From Amycolatopsis coloradensis (GTDB lineage: Bacteria > Actinomycetota > Actinomycetes > Mycobacteriales > Pseudonocardiaceae), in NCBI RefSeq assembly GCF_001953865.1, contig NZ_MQUQ01000017.1, forward strand, positions 243,155 to 307,154: a stretch of DNA of 64,000 bases, in the 5' to 3' direction. The translations under genes were made by a program, and so were the position numbers. Positions 25,545-34,063 of this stretch are shown one piece after another; positions within the stretch are counted from its first letter, which is position 1, and each line of letters opens with the position of its first letter. Below the pieces are notes generated by a model, which was not told the DNA's origin, ran no database searches, and saw only the letters and a list, made by a program, of their open reading frames with translations.

Positions 25545-26104
25545 ATGACGAGTTCAGTGGTTCGGGGCGATCTTGTCGTGGCGGCGCGGCGCAGAGAGCT
25601 GGCAAGCCCGGCACGGCGGGCAACTGCACGAGATGGTGAAGCTGGCGCGGCGCGGACGAGCAGGGCACCTCTCCGGGTTGGCACCTGATCCACCATGAGC
25701 CCGGCGCCGCCTCGTGCGGTCCAAGTCTCGGCCGCATACGTGAACACGCGCTGGTGATGGCCGAGGCGCACATCCTCGTGCCCTCCCGCCAATGGTTCCC
25801 CACCGACGACGCACCCGGATTCACCACCGCGATGAGCGGCGCCGGCGCCGCCTGGGGCACACACCAGCTCACCGCGTGGCCCGACCACGACCGCGGCCGC
25901 ATCACCGCGCGACGCGGAAATATCGTCGTCGGCGAGGTGCAACCACAATTCCTCATCGACGGTGATCCCGCTGTCGACCGGGTTCACGTCCTGTGGACAC
26001 CGAAACTGGCGAACGGCCCGAGCCTAAGCGCAGAAACGTCGTGGCACCTCACCGCAACAGCGCTCGCTCACGCCTTGAGCCAACTCGCGTCACCAACACC
26101 TTGA
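25545..26104 (+). pseudogene. Hypothetical protein gene with two frameshifts
   Basis: AAGGGA precedes an ATG at 25545 (MTSSVVRGDLVVAARRR), after which sense continues in the next frame (WQARHGGQLHEMVKLARRGRAG) and then in the third (WHLIHHEP..., through MAEAHILVPSRQWFPTDDAP to the stop at 26104). Joined, they would give about 185 residues without any recognised domain. The longest intact piece starts at 25757. Either this is a decayed gene, or only the 116-residue 3' frame is expressed. Reconstruction is by eye. Confidence 0.4.
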
Positions 26105-26265
26105 GCGATCGCGCGGACGAGCCGCATAGCGCCAGCTGGGAATTCCTCCTCCGAGCCCACCCAGACCCGCACCCACTGGTTCCCCGGAGAGCGCGGGCCT
26201 GACTATTCCTATCCGATGAGGTTCTTGATCTTTTGGCCCACTTCGCTTTACTGCCGCCTTCCGGG

Positions 26266-26775
26266 TTACTCGGTGTCCTGCTTCGCTTCGACCTCTTCTT
26301 TGGCTTCCGTGTCAGGCACTTCATCGTCGGACTTCCTCGCCTGTGGCAACGGCTCCAACTTCATCCGTTGCTGTTCCACCTTCTCCAACGTTGCCACGGT
26401 GAAGCGCTCGGCTTCCTTGACAGACGTCCCCTTGAACGTGGCCATGAAGTTCGCGGTGCCGAAGGTGATTTCCTTATCCTTGTTCCGCGCCATGAACGCC
26501 AGCACGACGCCCCGCATGGCCCACACCACAGACCCTCCGGTCACGGCGGCCGGCACCGTCAGCATCTCCAGCATGGGGCCGTTGACCATCGAATGTTCGA
26601 GCGCGGGGTACGCACGAAGACCTTCGGCTTCGAGTAGCTCGCGGAGCTCGTCGACATGGGCTGGGGTAACCCGCAGCACCACTTCGTTCGACTTGCCGTG
26701 GACCTGCAGCACGATGTCGGCCAGCCAATTGAGGTTCGGGCCCTGCCGCACGTGGTGCTCGTTAGATGTGCTCAC
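26266..26775 (-). CDS. EACC1-like membrane-associated protein
   Basis: A 169-residue protein with an amphipathic N-terminal part (VVLRVTPAHVDELRELLEAE), one hydrophobic segment (LTVPAAVTGGSVVWAMRGVV), a short basic turn (ARNKDKE), then two strands (ITFGTANFMATFKGTSVKEA) and an acidic/Lys tail. The order sheet - membrane-like helix - R-x-K turn - V/I strand pair resembles the effector-associated constant component EACC1 described in actinobacterial conflict systems, but no caspase-like or other effector is encoded next to it. The similarity is topological and unproven. Start codon is GTG, without a clear ribosome site. Confidence 0.5.
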   Translation of the reverse strand: MSTSNEHHVRQGPNLNWLADIVLQVHGKSNEVVLRVTPAHVDELRELLEAEGLRAYPALEHSMVNGPMLEMLTVPAAVTGGSVVWAMRGVVLAFMARNKDKEITFGTANFMATFKGTSVKEAERFTVATLEKVEQQRMKLEPLPQARKSDDEVPDTEAKEEVEAKQDTE

Positions 26776-27073
26776 GTCGAAACGGTACCGGCCGAGCTAT
26801 CGGCAGCGGCGCGCGTGAACCCTCAGAACAGGGATGTCTGGGCCGGATCGATGCGGAGTAGCACCGCGCGGGCCGCGTCGTCGTCCCACCGGCTCTAAAG
26901 GTCTCTAGAGCCCTCTACCAGGCACTACCCGACCACCAATTCTCGTGGAGCGAGAGCCGCCAGCGACCAGGCAGCCTCAACGCCAAGGAGCGGTCAAGCT
27001 GCAGCGGGGAAGAGCCGTATCCACCGGGGCGTGCAGAGGACTTCAGGACATCGGTGCAGACGACTCCGGACAT

Positions 27074-27263
27074 CTACAGCCGGGCGGCCAGCCCGCCACG
27101 GTCCCAGGTGACGATGTCCGGCGCGCTGCCCTTCCGGATAACGCCGGCCCGGGAGTTCCGGAGGTCGAGGTCCTCGACGTTGAGGGCGAGGATCTCGTCG
27201 GCGCGGGCGGTGGTCTCGTACAGCAGCGCCCACAGCACCCGGTCGCGGCCGCAGCCATCCCGA
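27074..27263 (-). pseudogene. Tyrosine recombinase (integrase) fragment
   Basis: In one minus-strand frame: RDRVLWALLYETTARADEIL, ALNVEDLDLRNSRAGVIRKG, SAPDIVTWDRGGLAARL, then TAG at 27074-27076. This is the box-I region of a phage-type tyrosine recombinase, with the catalytic Arg in TTARADEIL. The N-terminal core-binding part and the C-terminal HxxR...Y part are both missing, so it cannot be active. It is a relic of an integrated element. Confidence 0.7.
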
Positions 27264-27290
27264 TGAGCGCAGTGGTTTTCACAGGCTCAC

Positions 27291-27476
27291 TCACGCATTC
27301 AGCTGCAGCACCCCGCCCTCACAGGTCAGTTTCAGCCCGCTGGCTTTGGCGCGGCTCAGCAACTGCGCGACGAGCTGCTCATCCAGGCCGTCCAGGCCGT
27401 CCAGGCCGGTCACCGGCTTCGGGTCCTCGGCGTTCTCCACGCCGCACATCATGTCGGTCATCAGGTGCACTTCCAT
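27291..27476 (-). pseudogene. IS256-type transposase N-terminal fragment
   Basis: The 61-residue product MTDMMCGVENAEDPKPVTGL...GLDEQLVAQLLSRAKASGLK...LTCEGGVLQ matches the start of IS256/mutator transposases (GLDEQLVxQLVxRAxxxGxxLTGEGGLLQQLTK). Sense stops right after the GGVLQ position. There is also an internal expansion of LDG triplets. The catalytic DDE domain is absent; the insertion sequence has been deleted to a stub. Confidence 0.65.
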
Positions 27477-27640
27477 GATTGGGAGTTACACCGCTCGTTT
27501 TACAGTCCCGGAACACCGGATTCGCGCCGTCATTCGTTCCACGGGTGTCAAGTACGGCCGACCTGTACGTCGGCACTTGCCAGATCTACCGGTTTTGTCT
27601 GCGAGCATGTCTCGATCTAGCTGGTGGATCACCGACCCGG

Positions 27641-28516
27641 TCAGGGTTTGGGAATGGTGACAGTTCGGTGATCAGTAACAGTAATTTCCTTACCTCCGGG
27701 TAAACCGTTCTTGTTTCGGGGGTCAGGCCGGCTCACCAATGGGCACCGGCCGTCTCCGCAGTCACGTCGGTTCTGGTCAAGTTGCGCCCCGGCGTACAGA
27801 TCTTCCACGAAGTGTCGTGCCTGGGCCGCGGTGACGCTGAGCACCGTGAGAGTGACCAGGCGGTTGTTGTTCGCATCCTGAGCCAGGTTGACGGGGCAGG
27901 TGGAGAGGTTGCTGCCGGCGTCGACGGTGCACGGCCCGCGTAGGAGGGTGAACTTGCCGGATCGATCGGCGTCGGGGTTGCCTCCGTCATTGGCGAACAC
28001 CCACAGGGTGTCTCCGGTGCGCAAGGGGTTCAGGAGCCTGCCCCACAGTTCGAAGCCGCCGGTCATCCGCTGATTGTCCGTAGGCGATTCGATCTTCAAA
28101 GCGGTCTGTGCGCTGAGACTGGCCCCGGGGACCGGCGTTGGGGTCGCGCCGAGGCCGATAATCGCCGCCGTGGCCAGCACGCTGCCCACGGATCCCGCGA
28201 CAAGACAGCCAAGCACTTTCCAGATCTTCAGCGTCTTTCTCACGATCGCCCACATCGCGAAGCCGAGGCTGGTGATCACCAGTCCGGTGCCGACGAACAA
28301 CCCATGAAGTGGGTTGCTGCTGTAGGGATAGATGTTGTGGGCTGAGGCGAAGTTGAGGCAGGTCACGGCACCCGGAAAAGCTCCCAGTACCGTGACGATC
28401 GGGGCGATCTCCTTGATCTTGTCGAGCCTGGATCGCTCCGCCTGATCGGTCGTGAGTGCCTCGGCATTGTCCGGGACACCCACGGGTGGCGTGGCTGGGT
28501 GCTGCTCGTCGGCCAT
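27641..28516 (-). CDS. Multispan membrane protein, last gene of the WXG operon
   Basis: A 291-residue protein with three membrane segments (IAPIVTVLGAFPGAVTCLNF; LFVGTGLVITSLGFAMWAIV; VLGCLVAGSVGSVLATAAII) and a soluble C-terminal domain (residues 135-291) with an immunoglobulin-like strand pattern (ALKIESPTDNQRMTGGFELW, NNRLVTLTVLSVTAAQARHF) and Cys pairs, probably outside the membrane. Its ATG overlaps the stop of the WXG effector-like gene (TAATG). By position it is the candidate immunity or membrane partner of that protein. Family not recognised. Confidence 0.7.
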   Translation of the reverse strand: MADEQHPATPPVGVPDNAEALTTDQAERSRLDKIKEIAPIVTVLGAFPGAVTCLNFASAHNIYPYSSNPLHGLFVGTGLVITSLGFAMWAIVRKTLKIWKVLGCLVAGSVGSVLATAAIIGLGATPTPVPGASLSAQTALKIESPTDNQRMTGGFELWGRLLNPLRTGDTLWVFANDGGNPDADRSGKFTLLRGPCTVDAGSNLSTCPVNLAQDANNNRLVTLTVLSVTAAQARHFVEDLYAGAQLDQNRRDCGDGRCPLVSRPDPRNKNGLPGGKEITVTDHRTVTIPKP

Positions 28517-29583
28517 TACTTCCAGACCTGGTCGATGGCGTATCCGGTGCCGGCACCGGCGACTGCACCGGCGATGATCAGCACTGCGATCCCCACTGGA
28601 CCGGTACCGACACCGAGCGCGACGAGCCCTGCGGTGGCCAGGCTGGAGGCGGCGAAGCTGGCGCCGCCCTTGACACCGGCTTTGACCGGCGGAGTGCCGG
28701 AGGCGACGTCGAGGCCGACACCCACCGCCGCCAGCGCCCCGTTGGAGACCGACACGGACCCGGCGAGGGACTTTAGCCCGGCTCCAGCGGGTTCGACGTA
28801 GTTGCCCAGCCCATAGGTCAAGGGCCCGCGGACCGCCCGGGCGGCCTCGTCGGCGGCGGCAGCGGGGGTGGTGGAGAAAATAGAGTCGTAGGACGCCGAA
28901 CGCAGGACGCCCTCGGAGTTGTCGGCGACGAACGCTGCGGCGCGCAGCGACCGAGCGCGGTCCGTGACCTCATCCAGATAGGTCTGCGTGCCCGTGGACA
29001 GAGTGAAGATGCTCTTGCCGACGTTGTAGGGCCGTGTCGCGGAAAACAGTGCGTCGAGGAACGTCTGATGCTTCTTCAGTGCCGCCGTCAGCGCGTGGTG
29101 CGCGGCCTGTTCGCGGACCCGGGCGGCCGAGACGAGCGCAGTCACGGCGCCGCTGGGGCCACCGAGCGCGGGATTCGCCAGCGGGATCGGGAACTGGATG
29201 GCCGTGTCGGTGACGCGGGCTCCGGTGCTATTGGCGAGGGCCTTCGCGTCCGCCATGGCGTTTCGGACCGCTGTGATCTCGTCTGCGAAGGTGTGGATCG
29301 CCCTCGAGTAATCGGCCGCGGCGCAGTGGAGCTGATCGGCGCGTTCGCGGTCACGCGCGAGCTTGCCCCGGAAGGCGTCGCCGGCGGCACCGCGCCACCC
29401 GGACTCCGATTGACGGGCCGAGGCTGCCAAGTCGTCGACGAGCGTGGCGGCGGCCCGCGCGAGAGCGGCGAGCCAGGCCGCCGCGGTGTGGAGCTGGCCC
29501 GCGTCGCCGTCGACGATCACGCTAAGACTCTGGGCACCGCGTGGCGCGGCAGGCACATGGAACAGACTGGCGGGCTGGGTCAC
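28516..29583 (-). CDS. WXG-domain secreted-effector-like protein with glycine-rich C-terminus
   Basis: A 355-residue protein. Residues 25-120 form an ESX/WXG-type helical hairpin, with the W-x-G turn in SESGWRGAAGDAFRGKLARD. The middle is helical and uncharacterised (ALTAALKKHQTFLDALFSAT). The C-terminus (residues 290-355) is a hydrophobic glycine-rich segment (LVALGVGTGPVGIAVLIIAG, AVAGAGTGYAIDQVWK) like the glycine-zipper ends of some bacteriocins and type VII effectors. It overlaps the WXG100 gene upstream (GTGA) and the membrane gene downstream. No ESX ATPase is present locally, so secretion would rely on a chromosomal system. Confidence 0.75.
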   Translation of the reverse strand: MTQPASLFHVPAAPRGAQSLSVIVDGDAGQLHTAAAWLAALARAAATLVDDLAASARQSESGWRGAAGDAFRGKLARDRERADQLHCAAADYSRAIHTFADEITAVRNAMADAKALANSTGARVTDTAIQFPIPLANPALGGPSGAVTALVSAARVREQAAHHALTAALKKHQTFLDALFSATRPYNVGKSIFTLSTGTQTYLDEVTDRARSLRAAAFVADNSEGVLRSASYDSIFSTTPAAAADEAARAVRGPLTYGLGNYVEPAGAGLKSLAGSVSVSNGALAAVGVGLDVASGTPPVKAGVKGGASFAASSLATAGLVALGVGTGPVGIAVLIIAGAVAGAGTGYAIDQVWK

Positions 29584-29927
29584 GGAAGCTGCCTCTCGGG
29601 ATCATTAGGGGCCGGATAGAGCCCTGGCGGCGAACTAGCGCCGGTGAGCGTCCGCAGCACATCCCCTCGGGCTCGCGCATCGGCGCTTTCGTACCAAGCG
29701 CGGGAGTGCCCGAGGCTGCCGATCAGGTCCTCGAGGTCGTCAAGCTGCGCCGAAGCCCTCGCGATGACGCGGACCATAGCCTCGCTGAGGCTCTCAGTGC
29801 TGATCCCCGCGTTAGCCGGCCCCGGCGGAAGATGGTTTCTCTGCTGGTTCAGCATGTCACCGGCGCCGCGAAGCCGCTCCGAGATCGCATGCAATTCACT
29901 GATGTCAACTTCGAAGCCGTGACTCAT
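29580..29927 (-). CDS. WXG100-like small helical protein
   Basis: A 115-residue protein: two long helices (ISELHAISERLRGAGDMLNQ and SLSEAMVRVIARASAQLDDL) with a Pro/Gly-rich turn where WxG usually sits, then IGSLGHSRAWYESADARARG. The spacing fits ESX (EsxA/B)-type or Rv-like EspC partners. It probably pairs with the following WXG effector-like protein as a secretion partner. Its ATG lies 4 bases after the SseB-like stop; its own stop overlaps the next start. Confidence 0.7.
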   Translation of the reverse strand: MSHGFEVDISELHAISERLRGAGDMLNQQRNHLPPGPANAGISTESLSEAMVRVIARASAQLDDLEDLIGSLGHSRAWYESADARARGDVLRTLTGASSPPGLYPAPNDPERQLP

Positions 29928-29931
29928 TTTC

Positions 29932-30288
29932 CTATACCTCAGTTCGACGGGATTCAGGCGGAAGTTCGGTGTCCCAGATGATCAAATCCGCGTGGGCCAT
30001 CATCTGCAACCGCTCTACGGGAAGTTCGGCTTTGACGGCAATCCACGGTTGGGCTTGCCCCATACAGGACACCAGGCAATTTAGCGATGAGAAAGCCAGC
30101 AGAGCCGAGCGTCCGTCCTCCAGGGGGAAAATTTCCACTACGGCGTTGCCGTCCGCGCCGATGGTTCCAGGAAGAAACGTTGAGCCAGCAACCAAAACGA
30201 CCGGGTCTTCGGCTACACGTTCCAATTCCGCAGGGTCGAAAGCCTTGGGCAAGCCTTCATCCCAAAATGTCTGATCCCGCTGGCTCAT
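29932..30288 (-). CDS. SseB-like (SAV_915-type) protein
   Basis: A 118-residue protein resembling the SseB N-terminal domain common in actinobacterial WXG loci: LVAGSTFLPGTIGADGNAVV followed by EIFPLEDGRSALLAFSSLNC, with a final Pro-rich tail. Its function in actinobacteria is unknown. As the first gene of the four-gene operon it may be a chaperone or adaptor for the secreted partners. Confidence 0.65.
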   Translation of the reverse strand: MSQRDQTFWDEGLPKAFDPAELERVAEDPVVLVAGSTFLPGTIGADGNAVVEIFPLEDGRSALLAFSSLNCLVSCMGQAQPWIAVKAELPVERLQMMAHADLIIWDTELPPESRRTEV

Positions 30289-30510
30289 CGGTCAACTCCG
30301 ACCAGTCTAAGTGTGTGGTGCCATCATGGACGCAGCCAGGCGGCACCGCTATTTGATTAGCGCGTCCTAAGGGAAGATTTAAGGTTACTGATCAGTCACA
30401 CAGCCAGGCAGGGCAAGATCCTCTTTCCCTGTCAACAGGCTGACTAAAGTCCTGCTACCAGTACGAATACGCCCGGCTCAACCACCATGAAGATCAAATT
30501 TCTTCTGGAC

Positions 30511-30800
30511 TCAGCATGAACGCACTGGGTCGTTGTCCGCGGCCGAATCAAGGTCGTCGAGTTGCAGTCGCAGGCGGGCGGCGGCGTCGCGGCCTTGTTC
30601 CCGGAACAGCTCCAGCGCCTCCCTCCACACCGCGCCGGCGTGTGCGTGCTGGCCGAGAGTGATGTGCGGACTGCCCAGCCCGTCGAGAGTTTGGGCGAGT
30701 TCGTAGGCGTTCCGAGATCGCGGAACAGGATGAGGGCTTGCTGGAGATGGCAGATGGCCTCCTCACCGCGCGTAGCCAGCCACGGTGCCGACACCAACGG
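30511..30800 (-). pseudogene. TPR-repeat (SARP/NB-ARC-type regulator) C-terminal fragment with frameshift
   Basis: One frame gives GEEAICHLQQALILFRDLG; after a one-base shift near 30713 sense continues as NAYELAQTLDGLGSPHITLG, QHAHAGAVWREALELFREQG, then RDAAARLRLQLDDLDSAA to TGA at 30511. These are typical tetratricopeptide repeats from the C-terminus of AfsR-like regulators. The N-terminal DNA-binding and ATPase parts are absent, so it is a relic. Confidence 0.65.
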
Positions 30801-30954
30801 GTGATCGAGGCAAGGCCGACGCCGCTCGTGCGGCGGCCAGCGGCCTGACTGGAGGGGCAAGTAGACCGGAGCGGCGATCAGGAGAGCGCCGCACCCGAGC
30901 CTTCAAAGGGCGGTCGAGCCGGTCAGCCTCATCCAGTCGATGTGTCCGCGTGTG

Positions 30955-31305
30955 CTATCGATAGCACGCCCAGCCTCGCGCGTGGTTCTGCTCAAGTACT
31001 GCATACGCCCCGCCCCCGTACTGCAAACTACAGGCGTGGTTGAGATCCATGTCTCGCACGCGGTAGGTCGCCCAGCCAAAGGGCGGGCCCACCCACGTCG
31101 AGTCCACGCAGGGCCATCCCCTCGCGTGGTTCTCAACCAAGTAGGCGACACTGCCGTCCCCCGGATTGACTGTTTTCTGACAGTAGGCGCCCAGGTCGAT
31201 GCCGCCGAGGCGGGTGGCCGCCGAGGCCAGCGGAGCCATGACGGCCAATCCTGACGTGATCATGACCGTGACGGCCGCTGCGCTCAACCAATTCCGAACA
31301 CCCAT
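30955..31305 (-). CDS. Small secreted protein with repeated NHARGW motif
   Basis: A 116-residue exported protein. The start at 31305 is set by a strong AGGAGGTC 6 bases upstream. A Sec signal peptide (WLSAAAVTVMITSGLAVMAP, cleavage at ASA) is followed by an 85-residue domain with two copies of a motif: AYLVENHARGWPC and AYAVLEQNHARGWACYR. Four Cys residues probably form two disulphides. The repeated aromatic/His motif looks like a carbohydrate- or ligand-binding fold. Function unknown; this extracellular protein sits next to the WXG module and the TPR relic. Confidence 0.75.
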   Translation of the reverse strand: MGVRNWLSAAAVTVMITSGLAVMAPLASAATRLGGIDLGAYCQKTVNPGDGSVAYLVENHARGWPCVDSTWVGPPFGWATYRVRDMDLNHACSLQYGGGAYAVLEQNHARGWACYR

Positions 31306-31637
31306 GTTAGGACCTCCTGTCGCCTCAATTTCCAGCCCCTTCACGGATCGAGAGCAAGTCTGCCCTTCGCTGAGCATGAGCTGGATGAATAACACCGGAT
31401 CTATTCCTACAAACATCCATAGTGTGTCCCCCGGACGCCACGACACACGGCCGGCGTCCCTGTCGCACAGGCCGTCCCAGGAAGTAATCGACAACCGGTT
31501 TCGTTGGGACGAAGGCCGTAACCAGGGCTGCTCATGTTTGCCACCTCCTTCGCTCACTCGATCCAGTACCTTCGTAGGTAGACGGTACGGACGCCCTGTC
31601 GCGCGGATGTCGCTCGAAACGAGGAGACCGGCTTCAT
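31306..31637. other. Divergent intergenic region, no gene seen
   Basis: It lies between the start of the small secreted protein (minus) and the gene at 31638 (plus) and must hold both promoters. No repeat or hairpin stood out. Confidence 0.4.
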
Positions 31638-32588
31638 ATGCCCCGAACAGGCAAAACGGCTCGACAGCGACGTGCGGAGCAGGCAACCGGCCTGTACCTC
31701 AGGGAGCTTCTGACTGAGCCGGGCCCAGCACGTGACCAGTGGGAAGAGGTCGCCGATGAGATCAAGCCCGGAGACATCACCCAGTCCGCCATCTGTCAAG
31801 TGCTCGCACTGCACATGTGGGACCAGGCGATCGAGCCAGAGACGGATCAGAGCTTGCCACGCAGGCTCAAGGACCCCGTGAGTAAGGCGCTTCGCGGTCT
31901 CGGGTTTAGTCCACGGCTGCTGCGGTGCTTCCTTGGTGCCTTCATGTTCTCGGACAAGGCGGTGACACATGTCCGCGCATTGTATCGAGGAGATCAGCGG
32001 CCGGCTGTCATCGTGGGGACGCTACCGTCACCTGAGCAGATGCCTGAGTATCGGGCACACGACTACGACACGCTCAAGTTGCAAGAGCACCACTGGCTAG
32101 GGGCAGACGGACTTCCGTCGCGCCACCGCACGGAGATCATGATTCGGGCGCGTGTCGACGGGCTGTCGGTATATCAGTACCGCATCGATACTCCCCATGC
32201 TCGCGTTAGATCAGTTCGCGGCGGAGAAGGCGGAGTCCTTCACCAGTTGGGACCAGGTATCTGGGCAGTGGATCTCAAATTTCCCCATGCGCTGAAGGCC
32301 GGGGAGGATCACTATATCGAGTTCTGGACACTCCTGAAGTACGACGTCGCACCTCCGCCGGAGATGCGACGCGGCAGTCATGAGCGCGTAGAACACCTGG
32401 ACATACGCGTCGAATTCCATCCGGAGAAGCTGCCTAGCGGCGCCTTTTGGGGCGAGTGGGCTCACTACACGGGCCCTGGCAACAAACTGATTGACCGCGA
32501 TGAACACGCGCTTGATGAACATTCCGCCGTGCACCGATACGTCGAAGCTATCGAAAGGACAGTCGTTGGCTTTTACTGGGAGTGGTGA
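31638..32588 (+). CDS. Unknown 316-residue protein
   Basis: Family not recognised. GAGGAG lies about 11 bases before the ATG at 31638. The N-terminal part (MPRTGKTARQRRAEQATGLY, LRELLTEPGPARDQWEEVAD) and the following helices resemble the short HTH-like region of actinobacterial hypothetical proteins; the C-terminal 170 residues are beta-rich (RTEIMIRARVDGLSVYQYRI, WAVDLKFPHALKAGEDHYIE, EHLDIRVEFHPEKLPSG), resembling an adhesive or sugar-binding sandwich. No membrane segment or signal. It is similar in layout to proteins often annotated as hypothetical in Streptomyces and Amycolatopsis islands (from memory). Confidence 0.6.
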   Translation: MPRTGKTARQRRAEQATGLYLRELLTEPGPARDQWEEVADEIKPGDITQSAICQVLALHMWDQAIEPETDQSLPRRLKDPVSKALRGLGFSPRLLRCFLGAFMFSDKAVTHVRALYRGDQRPAVIVGTLPSPEQMPEYRAHDYDTLKLQEHHWLGADGLPSRHRTEIMIRARVDGLSVYQYRIDTPHARVRSVRGGEGGVLHQLGPGIWAVDLKFPHALKAGEDHYIEFWTLLKYDVAPPPEMRRGSHERVEHLDIRVEFHPEKLPSGAFWGEWAHYTGPGNKLIDRDEHALDEHSAVHRYVEAIERTVVGFYWEW

Positions 32589-32735
32589 GACTACTGGCGC
32601 TGTAGGGCTCTGCGCGAGCTGGGCTACCAGGTTCGCTCGGGCCGGATGTCACATCAAGGTTGAGCGCTTGCGGTCCAGTGAGACCGCGCTCTGGACGGCG
32701 TAAAGCAGGTCGCCCCCGAACTAGCTGGAGCCCGT

Positions 32736-32985
32736 CTACCGTCGTATGAGATCGTCATCAGTCATCTCATAGACCGCGCCATCGCCATCTACGGTGAAGA
32801 CTGTGATGCGGAGAAGTTCCCGAACAGCTTGCGATACCCGTCGAGCCGCCTTGATACATGCATCTGTCTTCTCGATCACGAGTGCATAGTAAACATCGAC
32901 GTTAACAGCCCGACCGTCCCGAGGAGAGTTGCGCGATATTCGACGCAAGAGCTGCCCGTACGCATTGTCAATGTGTTCACCTCTT
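32736..32985 (-). pseudogene. 3' end of the nuclease gene cut off by the IS30 insertion
   Basis: From the left edge of the insertion element the frame reads KPRGEHIDNAYGQLLRRISR through VDVYYALVIEKTDACIKAAR to MTDDDLIRR and a stop at 32736. It has no start codon or ribosome site of its own. Removing 1078 bp (32986-34063) puts it in frame with the large gene at 34064-37092, so it is the missing C-terminus of that protein (about 82 residues). Confidence 0.65.
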
Positions 32986-34063
32986 GGCTTCAGATGGTCA
33001 GTGCACCGGCTGGGGGATAATGATCGTTCTGGGTAGCGAAGGGGTGTTCCGTGTCGCGTGGTGTTCCGTTGCGGTCGGTGGAGCGCGAGTTAATCGCGCT
33101 CGGGTTGAGGCAGGGGAAGTCGTTTCGGGAGATCGGGGCTTGGATTGGGCGGGATCATTCGGTGGTGTCCCGCGAGGTTGATCGAAACGGTGGGCGGGAG
33201 AAATATTCGCCGTTGGTCGCGCAGCGCCGGGCTGATCGTCTGCGGAAGCGCCCGAAGGTACGCAAGGTGCTGAAATCGCCGTTTCTGACTCGCGTGGTGT
33301 ATGAGGGGCTGCGGAAGAAGTGGTCGCCGATGCAGATCGCGTACAGGTTGCGGCTCGACCATCCGATGGATCATTCTCGCTGGGTGTCACATGAAGCGAT
33401 TTACCAGGCGTTGTTCGTGCAGGCGAAGGGGACGTTGCGGGCGGAGGTGGCCGATGGGCTACGCCAAGGCAGGATCAAGCGACGGGCCTGGTCTCGAGGG
33501 GCGGAACTGCGGGGCAAGATCAAGGACATGGTCCTGATCAGCGAGCGGCCGGCCGAGGCCGAGGACCGTGCCGTGCCTGGGTTCTGGGAAGGCGATCTGA
33601 TCGTCGGTGCGAACAATCAATCGCAGATCGCGACTTTGGTCGAATGACGCACTCGATTCGTCATGCTGGTGCGCATTCCTCACGATCGCACGGCCGAGAA
33701 TGTGGCCCCACGGCTGGCCGCCAAGATGAACACCTTGCCTGACGTTTTCAAGAACAGCGTCACCTGGGATCAGGGTGGCGAGATGGGCGGCCACAGGAAG
33801 TTCACCATGGCCACCGGCATGTCGGTGTATTTTTGTGATCCGCGCTCGCCCTGGCAACGCGGCAGCAACGAGAACACCAATGGATTGCTGCGCCAGTACC
33901 TGCCTAAAGGAACCGACCTATCCGGGTATTCACAGGACGAACTCGATGCCATCGCAGACGAACTCAACGACCGGCCGCGGCAGACGCTGGGCTGGCTTAA
34001 GCCGATCGAAGCGTTCAGCAAAGTGTTGCTAGACTAGAGGTGGTGCACTCACCAGTTGAAACC
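32986..34063 (+). mobile_element. IS30-family insertion sequence
   Basis: Terminal inverted repeats at 32986-33011 and 34038-34063 match at 20 of 26 positions; the shared core is AGTGCACC. They enclose one transposase gene with 39 bp on the left and none on the right, giving an element of about 1078 bp, the usual IS30 size. The exact outer ends and target duplication could not be fixed by eye. It is inserted near the 3' end of a large defence-type gene, which it splits. Confidence 0.75.
33051..34037 (+). pseudogene. IS30-family transposase with in-frame TGA
   Basis: From the GTG at 33051: an N-terminal HTH (GKSFREIGAWIGRDHSVVSREVDRN), then RRADRLRKRPKVRKV, the first catalytic Asp in FWEGDLIVGANNQSQIATLVE, the second in SVTWDQGGEMGGH and the Glu in GSNENTNGLLRQYLPKGTDL, ending NDRPRQTLGWLKP. 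The DDE triad is complete, but a TGA at 33645-33647, in the same frame, interrupts it after LVE; a CGA-to-TGA change explains it. The element is therefore probably immobile unless helped in trans. Confidence 0.85.

Noticed and set aside
31306..31686. N-terminal extension of the NHARGW secreted protein
   Set aside because: The strong AGGAGGTC site and signal peptide place the start at 31305, so the longer frame is not needed.
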